NCBI RefSeq assembly: GCF_001625215.2
Contig: NC_030386.2
Span: forward strand, 540,680-604,679
DNA: 64,000 nt
Direction of reading: 5' to 3'
Source: Daucus carota subsp. sativus
Taxonomy: Eukaryota; Streptophyta; Magnoliopsida; Apiales; Apiaceae
Under the pieces are notes generated by a model that worked only from the letters and a program-made list of their open reading frames with translations, was not told the origin of the DNA and searched no databases. Position numbers and translations under genes: made by a program. Position 1 is the first letter of the stretch. Every line of letters starts with the position of its first letter. Shown piece after piece: positions 47,437-58,800 of this stretch.

Positions 47437-47830
47437 AAGGTTGTATTCTCCGTCCTGTGGTCACGGTGCCACTGGACTCATCTTCATCAGCAAACTCCCG
47501 AAAAGAGAGTCCCGATTCAACCATGTAAGCTTCAAAACGCACTCAAATCTTTCAAAACCCTCTCACCCATGATTCTCTTTGTTGTGTGCATGTTAGCAAA
47601 CCCTGTCTAGAAGAACCCTAAATTTGTCTGTAGTACATCAAGACACCTTGTCCTGTAGTCCCTTACACCTTTGTCATTTAACTATTTCTAGCATTTCTTG
47701 AAGTAGTAAGTTGACTATCTGCTTACACTATTTCTATCATTCCACTACTGTCTATACTGCACACATACACTTTCACCAAAAAGCAAGCATACTCCCTGGG
47801 TAGTTCTTGTTTGAGTTGTTCACTATAATC

Positions 47831-48298
47831 ATGACAAGGGGTGGAAAAACCCAAACCCAATCAACCCGATCCGAGCAGTTCAACCCGGTGGACCAGGACA
47901 ATCCACATCAGGATCTCATCTCTAAACCACTCTTGACCGGGATCAATCCAGAAGAGACCCGGATCAACCTAGACGATGCTCGGGTCACAATTGAAATGAA
48001 CCAGTTAAAGTGCATCGATGTCCCGGTGACCGCAGACCATGTTACACATCTAACCAACATAGAGTTGGCCGAAGCAATCCGGTTATACCAGGAACAACGA
48101 GCCGAGAACCTCAAAGGACCCAGGTTGATTCCTGATTCTGAAGACTTTGAAAATTCCCGCCAATCCCGGGGTTCCGTCTTTGACCGGATTGGTGACAAAG
48201 TAAGGAAAAAGAAGCAGAGGGAAAGTGATGCCACAAGGCGAAAGATCCTGGCCAAAAAAAAAAAGAACACATCCGGAGAGAAGAAGAAGAAAAGCTAG
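47831..48298 (+). CDS. Short gag-like ORF of the composite retroelement
   Basis: 155 aa from ATG 47831 (MTRGGKTQTQSTRSEQ). The N-terminal part is polar and acidic (VTHLTNIELAEAIRLYQEQR resembles helical gag leader regions of plant Ty3 elements). The C-terminus is strongly basic (KVRKKKQRESDATRR, then Lys runs). It ends before any capsid core or zinc knuckle and the following 350 bp are not open, so it looks like a truncated gag. The ATG context and the location about 415 bp after the PBS fit a gag start. The frame 47807-47830 upstream lacks a better start. Confidence 0.55.
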   Translation: MTRGGKTQTQSTRSEQFNPVDQDNPHQDLISKPLLTGINPEETRINLDDARVTIEMNQLKCIDVPVTADHVTHLTNIELAEAIRLYQEQRAENLKGPRLIPDSEDFENSRQSRGSVFDRIGDKVRKKKQRESDATRRKILAKKKKNTSGEKKKKS

Positions 48299-48703
48299 AG
48301 CAAAAAATTCAAAGAAGGATCCAGTTATAAGAAGAAAGGCTCATGAGCAAGTCCCGCTCCAAACGATCTAGGAATGAGCCAACCCAAGAGCTGATCTAAG
48401 ACCATGAGAATAACGAGTATCAGACCAATCTATGGGACATGATCCATGAGCTGTAGAAGAAAGTTAGAAGGGACTCCGGGTACGGGAGTATGATAATGAG
48501 GCACTCTCGGCTTATATGAGATGTCTTCAAGAAGCAATCAGCAAGAAGTTTTTCTAAGCAACCATACTAGTCCTGACTTAGATGAGTCCGGACTACGCAA
48601 TCATACTAGCCCTGATTCAATAATGGGTCCAGACCAAGCAATCATACTTGGAAAAAAATTCTAAGACAAACAACCAAAAGCTACCCGGGTTCACTTTTCA
48701 GTT
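48299..48703. other. Degenerate post-gag spacer
   Basis: Repeated phrases such as CAATCATACTAGNCCTGA occur near 48560-48650. One copy of the element's own short repeat (AAAGCTACCCGGGTTCA) follows just before the LTR fragment. Confidence 0.6.
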
Positions 48704-49202
48704 ACCCGGATTGGCTTAATCTGGACCCTGGATTGGCTTAATCCGGACCCTAGCACGATATGACCCGGAGATGATCCCGGACCCAGGAGACTATCCCGGA
48801 CCCAGGAGATGGTCCCGGACCCAAACACAACCTATCCACTCTTCTCCCGGACCGGGACACAAGAGTCCAAGCCGACACCTGAACAAGCCACATTCTAACA
48901 TGAAAAGGATTGGCTTAACCCGGACTCTGGATTGGCTTAATCCGGACCCGAGCACGATATGACCCGGATATGGTCCCAGACCCAGGAGATGATCTCAGAA
49001 CCAGGAGACGATCCCGGACCTTGGAGATGATCTCGGACCCCGGAGATGATCCCGGACCCAGACGCAACCTATCCATCTTTCCCCCGGACCGGGACACAAG
49101 AGTCCAAGCCGACACCTGAACAAGTTGCAGTCTGACATGACAAGGACAATACCCAATGCCAGCTACTGACACTATGAAGACAAACCTCATAACACTCCAA
49201 AA
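48704..49202 (+). repeat. Internal fragment of the type-A LTR
   Basis: About 500 bp equal to roughly LTR positions 13-510, in the same orientation as the LTRs. It starts at ACCCGGATTGG and ends at AACACTCCAAAA. It is nearly identical to the flanking LTRs and carries the C variants seen in the 3' LTR. The right junction fuses it to the last exon of the antisense gene. Confidence 0.92.
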
Positions 49203-51500
49203 ACCATCCTTAATCTTCTGATCCAGTTCAGCTTCTTTCCGGATTTCAGCCTCCTTGATCTTAGAGGCCATCCCGGCTTCCAAAGCCTCCCGGGCTGATT
49301 TCTCCACATCGAGATCCTTCTCCAACTTCACCACCCTGGCAAGAGTAGAAGTAGAGAATTCTCTTTCCTTCTTCAAACTGGCCAAGGCATGGGTGTTGAA
49401 CCCGGCCAGACGACCACCAAGCTGACAAAAAAGCATCAGACCAGGATCAACAAAAACCAAAAATATAGAAACAAGGAAAACTAAGCGAAATACGAAAGGA
49501 AACTGAATCCGGGTTAGGAGGTTACCTGTCCCCACAAGTCCCCTATATCCTTGAAATTCTCGGCAAGCCCCTGATCTTCCATCATCTCCCAGTCCTGGTC
49601 AGAAGGGAGCTCAGACATCAATCCAATCACCTTCTTAACCGGATACTTACCAAACCGGGGCACCGGCCGGGAACCACCCTCGAGTTCGACCCCCAGGTCC
49701 ACCACCTCCATTGCAGACTTTCCCGGATCCTCTTCCGTCATATCAATCACGTGCTTCTGAGAAGAATCAGTCTTTTTCCGCTTCTTCTTCGGCTCATGGA
49801 CCGGACTCTCCACCTCGACAGCATTAGAATCCAACTCCGGATCCTTCACCTGCAGCTCCGGGTCCGGGGTGGCACTGGAATGACCGGTCCCTTCCGTCTC
49901 ATGACGGGAAGACCCGGACTCCCCCCTCTTCGCGGCCCCCTTTTTCTTCGCCGACTTAGCTTTTGGCTGTGGCTTTGGAAGGGTATGCACTCCCCCCAAA
50001 TTTCTCAAAGCAGCAGCAAAAGAGTCGTTGGCAGACATAGCTCTCCAAAGATCCGGGTCAAAATAGGGAAGACCTGTCAAGAATCAAGAGAACCCGGGTC
50101 AGTAAGAGAACAAGACGGCAAATCATACAAAGAAGAATGTCACAATAAAATATCCTAAGGAACATGCAGATTACAAACAAAAGAACCCGGACAAAATAAG
50201 CAACATGCGGATGACAAACAAAGGGACCCGGACAAGACAACAACACGCACATGACAAACAAGGAGACCCGGACAAGATACTACAAAAGCACAACCAAAAA
50301 CTAAAAAAAAAAAAAATGCAACTCACAGCCACCCTCGTGCAATTGGTCGTGACACATAAATGTATCCCGAGTCAATTGAAATCCTAGGCAATTACAGAAC
50401 TCAATCAACTGGGCCCGGAACTCCCCAGCCGCCCCGGGCGCACCAAAGTCCGTCCTCACTTTCTCGTCATCTGTCTCTATGTAAGGCATAAAAGCCAAGT
50501 CCAAGCCCTTCAACATAATTACCTCGCCATTCCATCCCTTCAGCGAGCTTTGATGGATAACCGGGCTTATGAACCCGGAGCCCAAACCACACTCCTTCGA
50601 CCGGAAGCGCAATTCATACAAAGGCCTTACCCCTGATTTCTTAAATTGAAACAACATGTGGAAAAGTTTCAACGTCGGGTAATAATTCATCTTGTTGCAC
50701 GCCCACAGGAACCAGGTCATCCACTTGACCGCGTTCGGCGTCAACTGCATCGGTGAGATCCTCCACTCATACTTACATAGATGTTTGAAGAAAACATGCC
50801 ATCGGGGATTCCACCCGGACCTGAGATGCTCCATCCACACTGGAACAAAACCGTCGGCCGGACGGTGGTAGATCATTTCGCCGGGTTCAGGCCATCTCCA
50901 TTCGATCTCAGAAGGCAACTGAAAAGCCGCCCGGATCATCCGGTCAGCCGCATCCGGGGACATCTCCCTGATATGATTCTTCAACGGGAACGGAACCCGG
51001 ATCCCAGTCAATTCCCGGAAACTCTCATCAAACTCCTCTTTGTTGTAAGGAGCCAAACGTCCGTTCGGATGCTTGCATCTATAAAAACCAGACATATTGG
51101 TATAGAAGCTCTTCTCCTCCACCAGTGGACCTTTGGTGACAAAATACGACTTACCATTTCCCCACATGCCCTCCGGGGTCATTATTACTTGTCGACCGGT
51201 CGAAATCACCACATCCTGACGCGCGGAAACGACCCCGGACTCCTCAATTTCGCGCTCTGCCATCTTAATCCGGGCACGATGAGATAAAGTCTGGACCTCG
51301 TCACACTCTGTGTCGCTGGAAAACTCTCCGGGAACTCCCGAATAAGGGACAATCTCTTGCCTTGGCCGCTTAGAAATCCGAACCCGGGCACGATGCGCAA
51401 GAGCGTGAGAACCGTCGGACTCACTGTCACTAGAGGACTCCACAGGGCCCGCCAAACAAGCAATAATCTCTCGTCTTGACCGCCTAAGGATCCGGACCAT
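48915..51500 (-). CDS. Antisense spliced gene inside the retroelement (Transposase_28-like, 'gypsy-type' protein)
   Basis: Read on the minus strand, coding exons 51500-50327, 50073-49526 and 49421-48915 join in frame (742 aa) with GT-AG sites. A non-coding first exon ends at 52418 and the next begins at 51504 (acceptor CTATTTAG). Exon 2 holds a globular region (IREMSPDAADRMIRAAFQLP, MTWFLWACNKMNYYPTLKLF) that resembles plant proteins labelled putative gypsy-type transposon (Transposase_28). Exon 3 is charged with two basic nuclear-signal-like stretches (KPQPKAKSAKKKGAAKRG and EPKKKRKK). Exon 4 starts with a coiled-coil-like segment (LKKERE to KDG). After 49203 the frame continues for 95 codons through the LTR fragment, so the C-terminus is chimeric. 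Antisense extra ORFs are known in Tat-type elements; the function is unknown. The family label is from memory. Confidence 0.75.
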
Positions 51501-52573
51501 GGACCTAAATAGAGAAGCAGCCCGGGTCAGTTTTAAGAATTCACAAGTCGTTACAAGTTTCATCTAGGTCCGGATCCTGTCCTAAACATATATGAAGAAC
51601 ACCAAGGCAAAAAGAAACGACTCAAGTACAAAAAGAAAAAGAGAACTACCCGGATTCCCTCAACCTGAAACGACCTACCCGAGTCCCGAGCTTATAAGCA
51701 CCTCATCGTAAGAAATTTCAAGTACCGAGCAATGAGAAAAAGACTGTACCCGGATCCATATTATCTACAATTGCAATGAGAGAAGGGGACCCGGATCCTA
51801 TGGGTTCTATAAAATTGCAGCACAACAAAATTCTCCTAAGTACGAAACAAGGCAACCCAAAACCCCTACCCGGATTTGACATATATACCCGGGTCGGGAA
51901 ACCTACTCTTCGCGATTATATACACCATCTACAAAACACCTAAAACAGCCATATCCTAAAGCTACCCAACCCGGGCATACTTGTCGTACCCGGGCTCAGT
52001 TCAAACCCCCGAAAAACCCAACAGGCACAAACAGTTTTATAACCATTTCAAACCAAAAATCAAGATCAAAACTCAAACCCTCACAGTTATACACATATCT
52101 ATACATATACATCCAAGAACATTCAAATGCAAACGCAACCAAAAACCAGACCTTCGAAACCGAAACCCAGGGTTTCGAATCCCAAACTCAAACTCTTCAA
52201 ACCCAAAACGCGCAAAACTACCCCAAATCAACATATAAACCCCAAAACACGCATCGAAAGGAGCATCACAAATCCATCTACACAACTTTAAAGCAAGGAA
52301 AATCAAAGCATAGCAGCAACCAAAGACAAGCATTTCGAAGAAGAAAAAACCATGCATTTTGAAATAACAGAAGCACGATAAAAAGGAGAAAGGCGAAGAA
52401 GAGGGCGAGAAGCTTACCGGAATTTGGGACGGGAACAAAGAAACGAAACAAGCGACGGCACTAAAAATCCGGCGAACCCCAGCGGCAGAACACGAACGAG
52501 CGGTTTTTGAAAAAATGGCAGAGAAAACAAGTGAAAACTAAAGTGAAAATAAAGAAGTGAAGAGGGGATGCGT

Positions 52574-52625
52574 GTATTTATACACATAGCCGCAGTAATA
52601 GGCCACGTGGCGGTTTTCTATTGGC
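52574..52625 (-). promoter_or_regulatory. Promoter of the antisense gene
   Basis: On the minus strand, in order, come a CCAAT box (from 52625), a palindromic G-box CACGTG (52604-52609) and TATAAATAC (52582-52574). They precede the non-coding first exon that ends at 52418. This is a compact, well-spaced plant Pol II promoter. Confidence 0.7.
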
Positions 52626-52629
52626 TGTG

Positions 52630-53010
52630 TAAGAGTTATTACAGCTGTTTGTCATTATTTCTCCTCAAAAGACGCGACAATTCAACTTCCAAGACACACA
52701 ACCCGTCAAATTCTGCATACCTCAAACGATTCACCATCCCTCACCCGGATATCTTTACCTACCCGGATCCACCAACACTGAAGCACGAAGGTCGACGAGA
52801 TTCACTCAAACCCGGATCCCTCTACAACAAAATCTCTAACCTTGCCCGGGTCCATCCAAGCCAGAATAGGTCATCAGCAAAAACTCTGCTCTAGTCCGGA
52901 TCTATCCTGGCCGGGGGGCAAACATAGACACCCACTCTTACCCGGATCCACTCAGTCGGGGAAGCAAAAGAACAAACTCCACTCTACTCCCTCACATAGA
53001 AAATCTATAT
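52630..53010. other. Pre-PPT spacer with ACCCGGATC repeats
   Basis: No ORF of note. Phrases of the kind ACCCGGATCCA and GGGGGGCAAA recur. The same type of spacer precedes the PPT at 61.68 kb. Confidence 0.6.
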
Positions 53011-53028
53011 AAGGGAGTGGGGGGCAAA
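53011..53028 (+). other. Internal polypurine tract
   Basis: AAGGGAGTGGGGGGCAAA lies directly before the type-B LTR. It is identical to the tract before the 3' LTR. Confidence 0.8.
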
Positions 53029-53772
53029 TGATAGGGTATAACCCGGTCAAGCCACACCCGGATCCTTTTGGAAGAACCCGTGCCCCGGGTGGCCATCAAC
53101 ACCCTGGGGTGTCCTCCGGGCTCGCCGGGTCATGCAACTCGGACGGCGTAGCTTACCCGGACACTGAAGAACATGCTACTCACCCGAGATAGGAGATAGA
53201 CCCGGGTATTTCTCAACCACACTCCTCGACCAGGGTCCAAACTTGTACCAGCCGACATCTACTGCACGAAGCACAGACTGACACAATGAAGACAAAACAT
53301 AACGGCCGACTACTGGCGATAGAGACAAGCCAAGGAACATTCCAAAATACTACTCCTACGCTGACACCTGGACACGTGTAGGGGATCAAGCCCCTACACG
53401 TGTAGGACCAGGATCCAGGTACACACCCTTGAACCCTAATCCTTGGCCTATAAATAGACCAAGGATCAAGAGTTCAAAGGGAACTTCTCTTTACACTCAT
53501 TCTCACACACACTTACACCCAGCATATATTCAAACACTCTTAAAAACCCTCAGCTACCAGCAACCACCAGCCAAACACCTTCACCCACCACACATAGATA
53601 GCACTCTCTCTAATCTTTATCCTTCCGAAACCCACGCTTACTCTCACGCCGGAGGCGCTTTGGGGCAAAACCCCCCCGCCGGCGTTGTTTTGTAGGCTCC
53701 CATCCAGCAGCTGCACCACGGAACCACCAGACACGGCGGAGGAAGGACCGGGATCGGAGTTTGGAGTTATCA
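53029..53772 (+). repeat. Internal LTR of a second type (type B)
   Basis: 744 bp from TGATAGGGTATAACCCGG to GGAGTTATCA. It shares the ends, the CCTTGGCCTATAAATAGACC promoter core and the GCCGGAGGCGC 3' part with type A, but the first third is different. No target duplication surrounds it. It follows a PPT, so it is the 3' LTR (or a relic) of a related element fused into this one. Confidence 0.85.
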
Positions 53773-55546
53773 TTTGACACTATGAAAAATTTTCCAAGGC
53801 AAAAAGCAAAAACTACCCCGGTTCAATTTTGAGAACCCGAGTACCCCGGTTCAATCATGAGCTATCTTACTTGGAAAAATTTTTCTAAGGCAAACAAACA
53901 AAAAGCTACCCCGGTTCAATTTTGAGAACCCGAGTACCCCGGTTCAATCATGAGCTATCTTACTTGGAAAAATTTTTCTAAGGCAAACAAACAAAAAGCT
54001 ACCCCGGTCCAGTTATGACATATCTCTTACTTGGAAAAATTATTTTCCAAGGCAAACAAACAAAAAGCTACCCGGGTTCAATCATGATCTATCTCTTACT
54101 TGGAAAAATTTTCCAAGGCAAAAAGCAAAAGCTACCCCGGTTCAATTTTGAGAACCCGAGTACCCCGGTTCAATCATGAGCTATCTTACTTGGAAAAATT
54201 TTTCTAAGGCAAACAAACAAAAAGCTACCCCGGTCCAGTTATGACCTATCTCTTACTTAGAAAAATTTTTCGAAAAATTTTGAAGGCAAAAAAGCAAAAG
54301 CTACCCCGGTCCAGTTATGACCTATCTCTTACTTCGAAAAATTTTTCGAAAAATTTTTGAAGGCAAAAAAGCAAAAGCTACCCCGGTCCAGTTATGACCT
54401 ATCTCTTACTTGGAAAAATTTTTCTAAGGCAAACAAACAAAAAGCTACCCCGGTCCAGTTATGACATATCTCTTACTTGGAAAAATTATTTTCCAAGGCA
54501 AACAAACAAAAAGCTACCCGGGTTCAATCATGATCTATCTCTTACTTGGAAAAATTTTCCAAGGCAAAAAGCAAAAGCTACCCCGGTTCAATTTTGAGAA
54601 CCCGAGTACCCCGGTTCAATCATGAGCTATCTTACTTGGAAAAATTTTTCTAAGGCAAACAAACAAAAAGCTACCCCGGTCCAGTTATGACATATCTCTT
54701 ACTTGGAAAAATTATTTTCCAAGGCAAACAAACAAAAAGCTACCCGGGTTCAATCATGATCTATCTCTTACTTGGAAAAATTTTCCAAGGCAAAAAGCAA
54801 AAGCTACCCCGGTTCAATTTTGAGAACCCGAGTACCCCGGTTCAATCATGAGCTATCTTACTTGGAAAAATTTTTCCAAGGCAAACAAACAAAAAGCTAC
54901 CCGGGTTCGATCATGACCTATCTCTTACTTGGTAAAATTTTCCAAGGCAAAAAGCAAAAACTACCCCGGTTCAATTTTGAGAACCCGAGTACCCCGGTTC
55001 AATCATGAGCTATCTTACTTGGAAAAATTTTTCTAAGGCAAACAAACAAAAAGCTACCCCGGTCCAGTTATGACATATCTCTTACTTGGAAAAATTATTT
55101 TCCAAGGCAAACAAACAAAAAGCTACCCGGGTTCAATCATGATCTATCTCTTACTTGGAAAAATTTTCCAAGGCAAAAAGCAAAAGCTACCCCGGTTCAA
55201 TTTTGAGAACCCGAGTACCCCGGTTCAATCATGAGCTATCTTACTTGGAAAAATTTTTCTAAGGCAAACAAACAAAAAGCTACCCCGGTCCAGTTATGAC
55301 CTATCTCTTACTTAGAAAAATTTTTCGAAAAATTTTGAAGGCAAAAAAGCAAAAGCTACCCCGGTCCAGTTATGACCTATCTCTTACTTCGAAAAATTTT
55401 TCGAAAAATTTTTGAAGGCAAAAAAGCAAAAGCTACCCCGGTCCAGTTATGACCTATCTCTTACTTGGAAAAATTTTTCGAAAAATTTTTGAAGGCAAAC
55501 AAATAAAAAGCTACCCCGGTCCAGTTATGACATATCTCTTACTTGG
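53773..55546 (+). repeat. Tandem repeat block, left of the Mutator-like element
   Basis: About 25-30 units of roughly 60-70 bp have the form AAGCTACCCCGGTCCAGTTA, then CTATCTCTTACTTGG, then an A/T-rich AAAAATTTTTC-type core, then AAGGCAAACAAACAA. Several variants (GGTCCAGTTATGAC, GGTTCAATCATGAG, GGTTCAATTTTGAG) alternate in a higher-order pattern of about 230 bp that recurs at least four times. No protein is expected from the chance ORFs inside. Confidence 0.93.
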
Positions 55547-55555
55547 AAAAATTAT

Positions 55556-55697
55556 GAGTAAATGGCAGTTTGCCACCACTATGTTTGGGGTTTTTTGCAG
55601 ACTAGTCCCCTTCTATTGTTTCTTGCAGTTGACATCCCTTATCTTTTTTGCCGCCTCGATTTGCACTCAAAATCTCACTTCCGTCAAATAGCACCGT
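55556..55697 (+). repeat. Left TIR of the MULE
   Basis: It matches the inverted 60344-60485 over its full length, with about five mismatches noticed (for example GACTAGTCC against GACCAGTCC). Confidence 0.93.
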
Positions 55698-55842
55698 CAA
55701 GTTTAACGGAACCAGGGATATTTTTGTAAATTCGCGTATTGAACAAATGCCCCTTCGTTCCCCCCCTTCTGTGTTACAACGAGCGCGCAAACACAGTACT
55801 AACAAAAACTCTCTGTAGAACCCTAGCGAAGAAAATCAAAAA

Positions 55843-58800
55843 ATGCGAGGTCGATTAAGGAAGCAAGATGGTGATCCGAACCCTAATATTACTTGGGCTG
55901 AAGTTCCGGCAGAATATTGGAAGCAAGTCCTTGAAGAAGGAGTGGCACCCCCGATCATTCGTGAACCATCTCTACCAAATGGCTACGAAATACCAAACTA
56001 TGCAAGTAATATTCTGATCTAAGCGTATTTTCATTGATTTTGTTATATGTGCTACTCTTTGTGGTTGCATGTCGAGTTTAGGGATTTTTTATGTTTACTG
56101 GTTTAGGGTTTTGTATTGATTTGCTATATGGGTTTTGTATTGCTTACTATATGAGTTTAGGGTTTTGTATTGATTTGCTATATGGGTTTAGTATTGCTTG
56201 CTTAATCGTAGTGTTTTTTGGTTGTATGTCTTGCTTAAAATTAGTCTTGCTTAAAATTAGTCTGAATTATGGTTTCGTGTTGCTATGTTCCCCCAAATTA
56301 CAGGCGATTCCATTTACTTTTCACTTAAAGTTCATCATGGTGGTTTTTTCACTGATAATTTTGAAGAATATACCGGAAATAATGTCGATTACTTTGATAT
56401 GTGCTCTGTGAATCAGTTCTGTATGGTCGATGTAGAGTCCATGTTGTCTGATTTAGGACTGAAGCTAGGTGGATATGATTTATGGTCATGTATACCTGAA
56501 AATAAGCTATCACAAGGTATTTTGGAGGTTGAAACTGAGGAGCAACTAGGGGTGTTGGTTGATTTACTGGTATATGGTAAATGTATGGTTTTGTATACAA
56601 CAGAGAGGGCAGAAGGTGAGGGGTGGGATGATTTTTCATTCACACAGTTAGAACTTGATCAAAGGGAGGAGAGAATTAGTTGTATTAGGGAGGAATGTGA
56701 AGAAATTAAGGAGATTAATGAGGATCCTGATGTGGATCAAGCTGATAAAGTGAGTTTCCATGGTGATGAATCTAATATAGATTCATCTGAGAGTGAAGTT
56801 GAGGTTGCTCCGAAGAGAAAAAGGAGAATTCCTCCTCCAAATCCTCCCTTCAGAACTAGAAAAAAGGGGAGATACTCAATGCTTAGGGTAAGTTAATTAT
56901 CATCCTCCTAATTCAATTTAAAACTGCTATTTTTATGGAATTTTTTGATGAAATTGTATTGTTATCTGACAGGGGCTATTTAAAAACACTGAAGACACTC
57001 CTGTTGTCTTGGATGATGATGGAGAAGAACCCAGCCAACCTAGCCAAACAAAGCAGAAAAAGAAGAAAATTTCAAAAGAAACCAAGAAATGTGAGGCTGA
57101 AGCTGAGCAACCTACCCAAACCAAGCAGAAAAAGAAGATAATATCAAAAGAAAGAAAGAAATTTGAAGGAGTGGTTGAATCTGGGCAATGTGAGGCTGCT
57201 GAGGAATGTGCAAATGAGGTACCTCATGAACCTGAGGAACCTCATGAATCTGAGGTACCTATAGAGGAGTGGTTGAATAATATTTTTGGAGAGGACGATG
57301 AAGCTCCTAAAACATCTGATGAAGGACAAAAGCCTGATGAAGCTGTTGAAAGACAAGTGAAAGAAAAGTCAGATGACAAAGGCAAAGGAAAATGTATGGA
57401 GGAAGATGACCAAACAAGTGAAGGCAGTTTTGACAGTGGAGACGAAAGAATAGCTATTTCCTCATGTGATGAAGCTGATCAAGATTGCACAGAGTTTAAT
57501 GAGCTGACTGATATGGAAAATCCAGAGTTCAGGATTGGAATGATGTTCACCTCTGGAACTGTCTTCAGAGAAGCTGTGAGAAGATACGCAATTAAGAATC
57601 AAAGGCCAATTAGAACCAGGAAAAATCAGAAAGACCAAATCAAGTGGGTATGCGCTCCTGGATGTAAGTGGAAATGCTATGGGCTAAAACACAAGAACAG
57701 TGACACAGTGCAGATCAAGGGCCTAAACCTGAACCACTCATGTAATCCAACTTGGGAGCAGAAGCAAATAAATTCCACACTGATTGCCAAGTTATACGAA
57801 GATGAATTGAGGATGAACCCCAAGTGGGCTACTGATGCTTTTCATGCTAAAGTGGTCAATGATTTGAAGTGCAAAGTTAATTTGTCAATGATCTACAGAG
57901 CTATGAGAAAAGCAAGGGATAATATAGTGGGGAAGCATGAAGCTGAATATGCAAAACTTTTTGCATATGCCAACCAAATCATGAAAGAAATGCCTTCCTC
58001 TACTGTTAAGATCATGACAGAACCAAGTGAAGTTGAAGGACAAGTGCAGAGGTTCAAGAGATTCTATGTTTGCCTAGGGCCATTGAAAGAAGGATTCTTG
58101 GATGGGTGCAGGCCACTCATAGGACTTGATGGCTGCCATTTGAAGGGGCCACTAGGAGGTATTCTCCTCACAGCTGTTGGTACTGATCCCAATGATGGGA
58201 TGTACCCAGTTGCTTGGGCTCAAGTAGAGGCAGAAACAAATGATAGCTGGGATTGGTTTCTTGGACTGCTGAAGAGTGATTTAAATATGGAAAATGAGGG
58301 AGCCTACACTTTCATCTCAGATAGACAGAAAGGCTTAGTTCATGCCCTAGAGAATCAAGTGCCTGCAGCTGAACATCGTTTTTGTGTAATGCACCTTTAT
58401 CGGAACATGTGGAAAGATCATAAGGGGATAGGGGTTAGGAGATTGTTATGGTCTGCTGCCAGGTCCACTACTGATTATTTTTTCAACCTGCACATGGATG
58501 CTTTGAAGAAGGTAATTGTTTAGCAATAATTACCTTCTCTGTAAATCTCTCCATATTTGTATTCTAACATTTTCACTTGCAGGTTGCTCCAAAGGCTCAT
58601 GAATGGTTGGCAGCCAAGCCTAAATCCCAATGGAGTAGATCTGCATTCAGAGACACATGTAAAAGTGACATGTTTGTCAATAATAATTGCGAAATTTTTA
58701 ACAATGCAATCAATAAATTCAGGGATATGGGCATTGTTAGCATGTTCAAGCAGATTCACATTACAAGCATGGAAAGAATTCAGAAAAGGAAGCAAAAGAT

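Noticed and set aside
54394-55008. ORFs in the tandem repeats
   Set aside because: Repetitive peptides made by the repeat unit, with no start context or domain.
53773-55546. CRISPR-like repeat array
   Set aside because: Units are contiguous without unique spacers, in a plant genome, inside a retroelement.
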